From an uncultured Verrucomicrobiales bacterium (GTDB taxonomy: Bacteria; Verrucomicrobiota; Verrucomicrobiia; Verrucomicrobiales; Akkermansiaceae), in the NCBI GenBank assembly GCA_937969495.1, contig CALBVY010000023.1:1-40658 (forward strand): a stretch of 40,658 nucleotides of DNA, in the 5' to 3' direction. Below, piece after piece: positions 33,813-40,658 of this stretch. The notes beneath the pieces are model-generated. The model did no database searches. It was not told the DNA's origin and saw nothing but the letters and a program-made list of their open reading frames with translations. The number at the start of each line of letters is the position of its first letter. Within the stretch, counting starts at the first letter, position 1. The translations under genes and the position numbers were made by a program.

Positions 33813-34538
33813 ATGAGAATTGCTATCTTCAGTGATATTCACGCTAACCTAGAAGCCCTTGGGGCCGTTCTAGCCGACGCCAAAGAGCAAAACTGCGACA
33901 ACTACATCTGCCTAGGAGACGTTGTTGGATACAATGCAGACCCATCTGCATGCCTAGACATCATCCGTGAAATGGGCTGCCCCGTTGTAAAGGGGAACCA
34001 TGATATGGACTGCGGTCATGATACCTCTTTGGAAATGATGAACCCAGTAGCCGCAGAAGCCCTCCAATGGACACGCGAGCAGCTAACCCCCGATCAACGC
34101 AAGTGGCTAGCACGGCTACGTATGGTTCGCCAAGTGCAGGACTTCAGTATAGTCCACTCCACACTCGATCAACCAACATCATGGAACTACGTTACTAACA
34201 AGTTCGATGCCATAGCAAACTTTACCTATCAGGTGTCTCCAGTCTGCTTCCATGGCCATACCCATGTACCGCGGATCTTCATCCGCGATCAGAAACAAGT
34301 CAAAGAAGCTCCAGCAGAAAGTATCCAGATCGAAGAAGGCAAAAAGTATTTTATCAATACAGGGTCAGTAGGACAGCCACGTGATGGTGACTGGCGTGCA
34401 TCTTATGCCATCTATGAGCTAACTACGCATACAATTAACTTCCGTAGAATAGAATACGATCTAGAGACCGCGCAGCAAAAAATCCTCGATGCTGGACTTC
34501 CTGAATCTCTTGCGGAGCGTATAGGCTTAGGAATGTAA
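33813..34538 (+). CDS. Metallophosphoesterase (YfcE/DUF-type calcineurin-like)
   Basis: A 241-residue phosphoesterase of the calcineurin-like superfamily. Metal ligands in order: FSDIHANLEAL (D8, H10), CLGDVVGYNADPSAC (D36), VKGNHDMDCG (N62, H63), VHSTLDQPTSW, and the late CFHGHTHVPRIF. The GDVVGYNADP wording places it with the predicted phosphodiesterases near the Ap4A-hydrolase-like and YfcE groups. No signal peptide; cytoplasmic. Substrate not predictable by eye. Confidence 0.9.
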   Translation: MRIAIFSDIHANLEALGAVLADAKEQNCDNYICLGDVVGYNADPSACLDIIREMGCPVVKGNHDMDCGHDTSLEMMNPVAAEALQWTREQLTPDQRKWLARLRMVRQVQDFSIVHSTLDQPTSWNYVTNKFDAIANFTYQVSPVCFHGHTHVPRIFIRDQKQVKEAPAESIQIEEGKKYFINTGSVGQPRDGDWRASYAIYELTTHTINFRRIEYDLETAQQKILDAGLPESLAERIGLGM

Positions 34539-34592
34539 ACGGTATCTCCTCCGCACCAATAAAACGACCTTCTGTAAGTGATTTGATACTCT

Positions 34593-35366
34593 ATGATTCC
34601 TCTAGAAGATGATCCCTGCGATGTCATTGCAAAAGCAATGAGAGGGCTCGGGCTAAACCAAGAGGAAATTGCTCAGCAAAGCCAACTAAGCACCAAACAA
34701 ATAGTTGCTGCTCTTGATGGCAATACCAACCCAGAGGTATTACATAAAATAGCCATCTGTCTTCAGCTATCCCCCCAGGCATTAATCGATCTTCCTGCCT
34801 ATCAGCCAGATACAGCTACCCCAGAAGGTTTAAAAATGATAGTCAGCTCGTTTGGTCACGCTGGAGTCAATTCCTACGTCATCATCCAGGACTCTAATGC
34901 TCTGATTATTGACACAGGTACAAATGCTACAGGAATCCTAGATTTTCTCACAGAACAGAAACTTCACCCTGCCGCGGTCCTAATCACCCATGCACATCAT
35001 GATCACACGGCTGGAATCAAATCCTTTACAGACGTCCCTATTTTATTTCCTGAAGAACTAGATCACGGCAAAAGCTATGACTTCGCAGGTATAACAATCA
35101 CCGCTCTTGATGTTAGCGGTCACGCTTCTCCTGCTAGAGCCTATTTCCATGAAGAGCTCAGCAGCCCTATCTGCATCGTCGGTGACGCCATCTTTGCAGG
35201 CTCTATAGGTGGCACTACTGGCCCAGAAAAATACCAACTAGCTAGGAAAACTCTGCGAGAAAATATTCAAACTCTCCCAGAAAATACATTACTCGCCTCT
35301 GGCCATGGCCCATTGACCACTCTAGCGATGGAAATGATAAGCAATCCTTTTATTGCGACTCAATAA
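34593..35366 (+). CDS. HTH-metallo-beta-lactamase-fold fusion protein
   Basis: A 257-residue protein. Residues ~10-60 form a Cro/XRE-like helix-turn-helix (LGLNQEEIAQQSQLSTKQIVAAL; PEVLHKIAICLQLSPQAL). Residues ~80-255 are a metallo-beta-lactamase fold of the glyoxalase II type: NSYVIIQDSNALIIDTGTN, the metal motif THAHHDHTAG (H133, H135, D137, H138), DVSGHASPARAYF (third histidine region), GDAIFAGSIGG, and LLASGHGPLTT at the end. Glyoxalase-like members hydrolyse thioesters; the fused HTH suggests either DNA binding or a structural role. Start ATG 34593. It is 54 bases after the phosphoesterase. Confidence 0.87.
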   Translation: MIPLEDDPCDVIAKAMRGLGLNQEEIAQQSQLSTKQIVAALDGNTNPEVLHKIAICLQLSPQALIDLPAYQPDTATPEGLKMIVSSFGHAGVNSYVIIQDSNALIIDTGTNATGILDFLTEQKLHPAAVLITHAHHDHTAGIKSFTDVPILFPEELDHGKSYDFAGITITALDVSGHASPARAYFHEELSSPICIVGDAIFAGSIGGTTGPEKYQLARKTLRENIQTLPENTLLASGHGPLTTLAMEMISNPFIATQ

Positions 35367-35375
35367 CTTGCCCCT

Positions 35376-35424
35376 AAACGGTGATTCTCTGATTTTCACA
35401 GCCGATTGTGACAAATCATCGTTT
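35376..35424. terminator. Nested imperfect inverted repeat, possible terminator or leader structure
   Basis: An outer 11-base stem AAACGGTGATT (35376-35386) / AATCATCGTTT (35414-35424) with one G-U pair. It encloses an inner TCACA (35396-35400) / TGTGA (35407-35411) hairpin. TATTTTC follows. It lies just after the HTH-MBL stop and 50 bases before the porin gene, so it may end the first transcript or be a leader structure of the second. Confidence 0.45.
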
Positions 35425-35476
35425 ATTTTCTATCTCCTTAAGCCCATAAAGGTTAAAATTACATAACCCCCATCTT

Positions 35477-36733
35477 ATGAGACGCATAGATATTCTACCA
35501 ACCACCTCGCTATTTTTATTAGGTCTTGGCCTTTCTAACCTTCATGCCGCAGGTTTTCAGCTAGCCGAACGCTCAGTGAAAGGTCTAGGAAGATCTTTTT
35601 CTGGAGAATCTGCCATTGCCGATGATGCCTCTGTAATCGCATCTAACCCAGCAGGCATCATTCTGCTAGATGACAACTCTATTTCGAAAGGTTTACAGTA
35701 TGTTCGCCCTAGCATCGACGTAGAGGGAATCTCGCCAGTAGGCCCAGCTCATGCATCTGGTATCGGTAAGGATGCACTGATCCCTCACTTTTATTATACC
35801 AGAAAAATCAATGAAGACTTAAGCATAGGCTTAGGAACCTTTTCATCCTTTGGACTTGCTTCAGATTACTCAGACTCCTTCGCCGCGCTCGCTGGAACAG
35901 AAACCAGCGAGATCACCACAGCAACGATTAATCCATCACTGGCCTACCGAGTGAATGAAAGCTGGACGATCGGTGCGGGGTTTAATGCCCTCTATGCACA
36001 CGGCAGACTAACAGCACGTAATACCTCCTCTGATATGGTGCCTGGCATCATAGGCGCCCGGCTTTTTGACCTTGAGGGTGATGATTGGGGATTCGGCTGG
36101 AACCTTGGTCTGCTGCACGAAGTCAGTAAGCAAACTCGTATCGGTCTCCACTACCGCTCTGCCGTTAAACTCAATATTGAGGGTGAAGCATCCGGTGATC
36201 TCGTTGCTCTCACAGGAACAAATGAGCGTGACGCCCATTTAAATGTCGAGCTACCAGATACCGTAGAGCTTAGTATTTATCATGAAATCAATGACCAATG
36301 GGCAGTCCATGGTGATGTGCTTTGGACCAACTGGAGTAAATTCAAACAGCTTGCCCCACTGGTACACCCTGCCATCGATGGCCAGTTGCTCGTTGAGGAA
36401 AATTGGGAAGACTCTTTCCGTTATGCCATCGGTGCAACTTACCAACACAACAAACAAATTACGTTTCGCTTTGGCATAGCACTTGATGAAAGCCCTGTAA
36501 GCTCAGTTGCTGATCGCACATTACGTATACCTGATGCAGATCGCCTCTGGGTTAGTATAGGTGCCACTGTACGCTTGAACGACTGCTACAATCTAGACTT
36601 CGGCTACACTCATATCTTCACCAATGATGCCGAGATAGACTTTGAATCCACAGGTGGTAATGAAGGACAATTTCGAGGCACTGCCAGCGGTGACGTCGAT
36701 TTATTTGGTATTGGTATCAGCGGCACTTTTTAA
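35477..36733 (+). CDS. OmpP1/FadL-type outer-membrane transporter
   Basis: A 418-residue outer-membrane beta-barrel. The signal peptide ends near LHAAG. The mature N-terminus GFQLAERSVKGLGRSFSGES followed by ADDASVIASNPAGI is the FadL hatch-domain signature. Alternating hydrophobic strands follow and the protein ends in aromatic Phe (GIGISGTF), as outer-membrane barrels do. The family takes up hydrophobic compounds such as long-chain fatty acids. Start ATG 35477. Monocistronic: the next gene converges. Confidence 0.92.
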   Translation: MRRIDILPTTSLFLLGLGLSNLHAAGFQLAERSVKGLGRSFSGESAIADDASVIASNPAGIILLDDNSISKGLQYVRPSIDVEGISPVGPAHASGIGKDALIPHFYYTRKINEDLSIGLGTFSSFGLASDYSDSFAALAGTETSEITTATINPSLAYRVNESWTIGAGFNALYAHGRLTARNTSSDMVPGIIGARLFDLEGDDWGFGWNLGLLHEVSKQTRIGLHYRSAVKLNIEGEASGDLVALTGTNERDAHLNVELPDTVELSIYHEINDQWAVHGDVLWTNWSKFKQLAPLVHPAIDGQLLVEENWEDSFRYAIGATYQHNKQITFRFGIALDESPVSSVADRTLRIPDADRLWVSIGATVRLNDCYNLDFGYTHIFTNDAEIDFESTGGNEGQFRGTASGDVDLFGIGISGTF

Positions 36734-36804
36734 AGGAAATCACTTTTCCTCAGCGACTTAACGATCAACATCTTTTGGGATGCTAACTATTGTTATTTTA
36801 CGCC

Positions 36805-37887
36805 TTATTTCAAAAGGTCTAGATAAACTGGCAACATAGTCCGATAAAGTGTGTTTTTCCCACCTCTCGAAAGTTGATCTGCCACTAGCTCTGAAGCATC
36901 ATCACTCGCCGCAGGAACCAAGCGATCAATTTGGTGTGCCCCGGCTTCCAGCTGCTGGTGCATGTATGCAGAGCCAACCTCTCTGGACACCCTAACCACA
37001 CAATCAGCACTCGATAGCTCCACCAGCCCTAGAGTAGCAGATGATGCGTCATATTCTACCCGCACAGTAACATCAGAGCCCTGATGAGTCTCAAAGTAGA
37101 ATCTATCTTCAGTATCAGAATTGTCTTGATCCCCACATAATCCAAGATCTCGACTCCGTTGCCAACCTGTACTTTGCACAATCCAAGCCAAAACCTGCAT
37201 CCCCGCCATGCGGTGGTCTGGATGCACAACAATACGAATCTGCTGAGTATACTCCAGAGCTTGCGCTGCAAGAGGATCATCAAATAATGCCGCCAAAGCT
37301 AAACGAGCCTGATAACTCCGCGTCCATTCAAGATCCATAGGAGCAAGCCCTACACCTTCACCTAACATTCTATTGATCTTCTGCAAAGATAACAAGGGTT
37401 CAGACCACTGAGCACTATCAAAGATAAAACGATCAATCAGACTGTAAAGACGCTCGGTAAAAATGTCTGAGAGCTCACCTTGCCACCAGAACACAAGGGG
37501 TAAATCGCTATTTAGATGAGCAAAAACAGTGTTCCGTAGCCTCCCTGTAGCTCTACCAGTTAGTTGAAAGGCAATTTGTTCACAGCAGACACTTTTACTC
37601 CCCTGACGAGATAGATGACAGTGCGCCGTAATCCATGCACGTATAGATGCATCAGAGGCATCACGATCAATACCAATGAGGATAGCACGGCAGGCATGCT
37701 CCTTCGTAATGGCCTGCACAATTTCTGAATTCTTTAAAATCGCATCATCCTCTTCTGAATAAACGGCGAGATTCATCAAGGAGGCGTTTGTACTCGCTTT
37801 ATCCTCTTCCCAGAGCAAACGAAGCTCTTGATCCACAGAGCCCACAGCCACCTCTTTACCAAGAGCTCGAGTGCATTTATCTAACAT
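36805..37887 (-). CDS. opcA: Glucose-6-phosphate dehydrogenase assembly protein OpcA
   Basis: A 360-residue protein matching OpcA, which allosterically supports glucose-6-phosphate dehydrogenase in cyanobacteria and actinobacteria. It shows RALGKEVAVGSVDQELRLLWEED near the start, ACRAILIGIDRDAS, SKSVCCEQIAFQLTGRA, the strong LPLVFWWQGEL segment, and FIFDSAQW. It is directly downstream of zwf on the same strand, the typical pairing. The ATG at 37887 is chosen; a GTG at 37899 would add four residues. Either way the gap to the zwf stop is under 50 bases. Confidence 0.9.
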   Translation of the reverse strand: MLDKCTRALGKEVAVGSVDQELRLLWEEDKASTNASLMNLAVYSEEDDAILKNSEIVQAITKEHACRAILIGIDRDASDASIRAWITAHCHLSRQGSKSVCCEQIAFQLTGRATGRLRNTVFAHLNSDLPLVFWWQGELSDIFTERLYSLIDRFIFDSAQWSEPLLSLQKINRMLGEGVGLAPMDLEWTRSYQARLALAALFDDPLAAQALEYTQQIRIVVHPDHRMAGMQVLAWIVQSTGWQRSRDLGLCGDQDNSDTEDRFYFETHQGSDVTVRVEYDASSATLGLVELSSADCVVRVSREVGSAYMHQQLEAGAHQIDRLVPAASDDASELVADQLSRGGKNTLYRTMLPVYLDLLK

Positions 37888-37936
37888 CGCTTTCAACACA
37901 GGAAATAAATATTTTGGAGGTTATAATAAGATAGAA

Positions 37937-39469
37937 TTAGAGACGGCGCCACTTATGCCCTGATTTTTTCAGTAAGTCATCAGCCTCTTTAGGCCCCCAT
38001 GTCCCAGCTACAAACTCAGCCATTGGTGGCGGCTCTTCTGAATTATGCCACGCATGCTCAATGTGATCGATGAACTTCCACGCTTCCTCTACCTCATCAC
38101 GCCGGGCAAATAATGTTGCATCACCTGCCATACAGTCTAACAAAAGACGCTCGTAAGCCTCTGGACTCCCTTTGCCAAAGCTAGTGGAATAATGAAAATC
38201 CATTTTCACCGGCTCCAGTCTCAGACTAGCACCAGGAATTTTGGAAACCATCCGCAGAGAAATACCTTCATCAGGCTGAATGCGGATGACCAACACATTT
38301 CCTCCAGGAACTCCACCAGCTAATGCATTAAACAGCACGGTGGGCGGCTCCTTGAAATGAACCGATATTTCCGTTGCCTTCTTAGGTAATTGTTTGCCCA
38401 TACGAACATAGAACGGCACCTCACTCCATCGCCATGTATCAATGAGCACCTTAAGGGCTACATAAGATTCCGTCATTGATTCTGGATCTACGCGATCTTC
38501 TTCACGATAGCCCACCACCTTTTCCCCATCTACATGCCCAGCGATATACTGACCACGCACGACATTTTCAGCCACAAGCTCTGGTGTGTCCCACTGCCTC
38601 ATGGAACGCAGCACTTTAACTTTTTCATCACGCACCCCATCAGCAGATAGATCCGTGGGAGGTTCCATGGCAACGAGGCTCAACAGCTGTAGAAGGTGAT
38701 TCTGCACCATATCACGTAGTGCTCCAGCTTTATCATAATAGCCGCCACGTCCGCCCTCCATACCAAGATTCTCGGCACAGGTGATTTGGATATGACTGAT
38801 GTAATTATTGTTCCAGAGAGGCTCAAAAATAGCGTTGGCAAACCTCAACACCATAATGTTCTGTGCGGTTTCTTTACCAAGATAATGATCAATACGGTAA
38901 GTGTCTTCCTCCTCGAACGTTCTACTCACTACCTCGTTAAGGTGCTGCGCGGTAGGCAGGTCTGTACCAAAAGGTTTTTCTACAATCACCCTCGCCCAAC
39001 ATCCTTCTTTGTTTTTGTTTAGTCCTGCCTTTTTTAAATGCTCAAGAACATCATCAAAGAATGACGGTGCTGAGGCAATGTAGAATAAACGATTCCCCTT
39101 CCCTCCACGTTCACGATCTATCTCATCGAGTCTCTCAGCAAGACGTTGATAGCCCTCTTCATCCTGAAATTCACTTTGATGATAGTGGATCGTTTGTTCA
39201 AACTCAGACCAGATCGTATCATCATGTCCGCTACGAGAAACTTTTTTATTAAGCTCTTCCAGACCTGTTCGAAACTCCTGATCAGATTTATCACGCCGGG
39301 CAAACCCAACAATCCTAACACCCGCTGGCAGAGCACCCTCTACTTGTAAGTTATAGAGTGCTGGTACTAACTTACGGTGAGTAAGGTCACCCGTAGCTCC
39401 AAAAATAACCACCGTACACGCCTCCGGACGCGAACGTGAGACAAGATCTTTGCGAAATGGATTTTTCAT
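37937..39469 (-). CDS. zwf: Glucose-6-phosphate 1-dehydrogenase
   Basis: A 510-residue enzyme that oxidises glucose 6-phosphate to 6-phosphogluconolactone, producing NADPH and opening the oxidative pentose phosphate pathway. Coenzyme motif GATGDLTHRKL is at 24-34, EKPFG at 164-168, and the active-site signature RIDHYLGKE at 192-200. Other family segments (FANAIFEPLWN; GYYDKAGALRDMVQNHLLQL) are intact. Length is typical. First gene of the zwf-opcA operon; the ATG at 39469 has no obvious ribosome-binding site. Confidence 0.98.
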   Translation of the reverse strand: MKNPFRKDLVSRSRPEACTVVIFGATGDLTHRKLVPALYNLQVEGALPAGVRIVGFARRDKSDQEFRTGLEELNKKVSRSGHDDTIWSEFEQTIHYHQSEFQDEEGYQRLAERLDEIDRERGGKGNRLFYIASAPSFFDDVLEHLKKAGLNKNKEGCWARVIVEKPFGTDLPTAQHLNEVVSRTFEEEDTYRIDHYLGKETAQNIMVLRFANAIFEPLWNNNYISHIQITCAENLGMEGGRGGYYDKAGALRDMVQNHLLQLLSLVAMEPPTDLSADGVRDEKVKVLRSMRQWDTPELVAENVVRGQYIAGHVDGEKVVGYREEDRVDPESMTESYVALKVLIDTWRWSEVPFYVRMGKQLPKKATEISVHFKEPPTVLFNALAGGVPGGNVLVIRIQPDEGISLRMVSKIPGASLRLEPVKMDFHYSTSFGKGSPEAYERLLLDCMAGDATLFARRDEVEEAWKFIDHIEHAWHNSEEPPPMAEFVAGTWGPKEADDLLKKSGHKWRRL

Positions 39470-39617
39470 AAGTCAATTCCGCCGGCACAATGTTCTACTA
39501 CCAGATTATCTAATCGGTTTTTAAATAGCGTGTGCGGCAGACATCAGAGAATAGTCATGATAGCCATGTCATCAAGCCAAACAGCTGTCAGTTTTTTCCA
39601 TCACTAAGAGAACGGCT

Positions 39618-40382
39618 CTATTGGCTCAAATCTCTAATCCATATGTTGCGAAATTCGATGGGGTCACTATGCCATTGAAAGGTAATAGGTGCCTTCGCTG
39701 GGTGTTTTCTAGGGTAGGTGGCTACCTTCTTATGGGTGGTAGGCCCATAGTATTTCTGGCGCGCGTGAACCACCACTCCATTATGAATTACCGTGATGTA
39801 CGCTGGAGTTTTCACCCCATTCTCACCGTAGATGGGAGCTTCAAAAATAATATCATAGCTCTGCCACTCACCTTGTGGAGCTGAGGCATTCACCATCGGT
39901 GGGGTCTGACCATAAAGCGCAGCCGCTTGCCCATCGGCATAAGTTTCATTGGTGTGACTCTCCATGACCTGCACCTCATATTTACCCATAAGAAAAACCC
40001 CACTATTACCACCACCTTGCCCTTTTACCTTCCGGCCAGCAGGTATTTTCCACTCCACATGAAGATGACAGCTGCCAAATGACTCTTTAGTTTTATTATT
40101 CCCCGGAGAGGCAATCATCACCCCATCCACCACTTTCCAATTAGCCGTAAAGGCATTGATCTCCTTCCCTCCAAAAAGCACTTTAGCATCTGCAGGAGGC
40201 GCTGTAGAAACACAACCTTGATTAGGCACCTTCACCGGATGAGGCCGTGACATATCATGTACGGTGTAATCACTCCACGGCTGCTTCGGAGTATTATATT
40301 TCTTCTCTACCTGCGCTGAAAGATCAGGCATGATACAGCAATTTACTACAGTAAGAAGGACTAGTTGAACGCGAATTATCAT
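39618..40382 (-). CDS. Exported DUF1080 (3-keto-disaccharide hydrolase-like) protein
   Basis: A 254-residue exported protein with a signal peptide (hydrophobic core LVLLTVVNCCIMPDLSAQ). The DUF1080 beta-sandwich is recognisable by LFGGKEINAFTANWKVVDGVMIASPG, KESFGSCHLHVEWKIPAG, GGNSGVFLMGKYEVQVMES, NASAPQGEWQSYDIIFEAP, and the ending PIEFRNIWIRDLS. This family is expanded in planctomycetes and verrucomicrobia and includes 3-keto-disaccharide hydrolases; the substrate here is not known. It lies next to an insertion-sequence end, 64 bases from the transposase stop, and on the same strand. Confidence 0.92.
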   Translation of the reverse strand: MIIRVQLVLLTVVNCCIMPDLSAQVEKKYNTPKQPWSDYTVHDMSRPHPVKVPNQGCVSTAPPADAKVLFGGKEINAFTANWKVVDGVMIASPGNNKTKESFGSCHLHVEWKIPAGRKVKGQGGGNSGVFLMGKYEVQVMESHTNETYADGQAAALYGQTPPMVNASAPQGEWQSYDIIFEAPIYGENGVKTPAYITVIHNGVVVHARQKYYGPTTHKKVATYPRKHPAKAPITFQWHSDPIEFRNIWIRDLSQ

Positions 40383-40415
40383 AGTTCATATACTATAGAT
40401 AGTTTACCCCTTTGT

Positions 40416-40440
40416 CAGGGAAAAAATTCTGCCCAATTTC
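40416..40440. repeat. Putative terminal inverted repeat of an ISAs1-type element
   Basis: A CAGGG-starting segment 7 bases beyond the transposase stop. ISAs1-family ends commonly begin CAGGG. The opposite end is outside the window, so the repeat cannot be matched and the boundary is inferred. Confidence 0.4.
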
Positions 40441-40446
40441 ACAGGG

Positions 40447-40658
40447 TCATCCAGCTAGGGAGAGGAGGTGGTTCCTGTAATCATCATCGGCCATTGCTTT
40501 CATCTGCTTCATGGGTAGAGATTTGTTAATGGTTTTATCCAATTTCAGTATGTTCTGAGCTAGTCGTCTCAACACGGCAAAATTGCGGGCTGCGTTTTTC
40601 ACCCTCACTTGTGAATGGTCTTCGCGATACAGAGTGTCTAAAACCCAGTGGCAACCAT
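40447..40658 (-). mobile_element. ISAs1-family transposase, C-terminal part (cut by window edge)
   Basis: A minus-strand frame runs from the right edge to a TGA at 40447-40449. Its 70 residues read HWVLDTLYREDHSQVR, then NAARNFAVLRRLAQNILK and a final DDDYRNHLLSLAG. This is the well-known C-terminus of ISAs1-family (IS4-related DDE) transposases, with the W-x-L-D-x-x-[FY]-R-E-D block that contains the catalytic glutamate. Upstream sequence is outside the window, so intactness cannot be judged. A probable terminal repeat lies just past the stop. Confidence 0.85.

Noticed and set aside
36734-36750. Terminator after the porin gene
   Set aside because: AGGAAA/TTTCCT makes a 6-base stem, but there is no T-run and few G-C pairs.
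1-40658. tRNA, rRNA, CRISPR array, prophage or toxin-antitoxin locus
   Set aside because: I looked for tRNA T-arm patterns, regularly spaced repeats, phage structural genes and paired small genes and found none I could support.

Overview
The window looks like a chromosomal segment of a Gram-negative (diderm) marine bacterium, most probably from the Verrucomicrobiota. I infer this from family content, not from a marker tree. There are diderm outer-membrane components (an LptE-like lipoprotein, a FadL-type porin, several lipoproteins). There are families common in the Planctomycetota/Verrucomicrobiota (DUF1080 protein, SHD1 domain, YdjY domain, exported prenyltransferase-type repeat protein, TPR-sulfotransferase). 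There is also a two-subunit sodium:solute symporter of the marine VC_2705 type. Very few genes have a recognisable Shine-Dalgarno sequence, which also fits that phylum.

Layout. 1-183 has no gene. 184-2349: a sodium/solute symporter and its small subunit (minus). 2465-7816: mixed housekeeping genes: SufT, RNase HII, a CAP-domain lipoprotein, then a plus-strand run TPR lipoprotein - LptE - RsmI, converging on a minus-strand pair YjbQ - PPK2. 7817-8226 is a non-coding gap with three perfect DnaA boxes and an AT-rich stretch. 8227-10227: an unusual fusion of a ferritin-like DUF455 domain with an ATP-grasp-like domain. 10234-10726 is an AT-rich non-coding region that must carry the promoter of a chemosensory-type cassette (10727-14824): a membrane PilJ/PAS/HPt/HATPase kinase, a CheY-like regulator, a CheX-like phosphatase and an unknown acidic protein. 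15003-21007: a small phosphatase-like protein, an exported alpha/beta hydrolase, the pdxJ-acpS pair, an unknown exported protein, a beta-hydroxyacid dehydrogenase and a TPR-sulfotransferase. 21030-26353: a thioredoxin/SHD1 lipoprotein with a coiled-coil membrane protein, YqgE, and the TrkH/TrkA potassium system. 26508-30845: thioredoxin reductase, a YdjY protein plus exported alpha/alpha-barrel repeat protein, the Obg GTPase, and a monocistronic rpsP with a clear terminator. 31000-33718: an ABC-2 exporter with a third gene. 33813-36733: a phosphoesterase, an HTH-metallo-beta-lactamase fusion and a FadL-type porin. 36805-39469: zwf-opcA, the entry to the oxidative pentose phosphate pathway. 39618-40382: an exported DUF1080 protein. 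The right edge holds the 3' end of an ISAs1-family transposase and its probable terminal repeat.

Most of the window is core metabolism in short operons. The parts that look least described are the DUF455/ATP-grasp fusion, the DnaA-box region beside it, and the chemosensory cassette. These three are adjacent (about 7.8-14.8 kb). The + strand is richer in C than G in both gene orientations in most stretches I counted by hand. That suggests the window lies within one replichore and argues against the DnaA-box cluster being a skew-defined origin.
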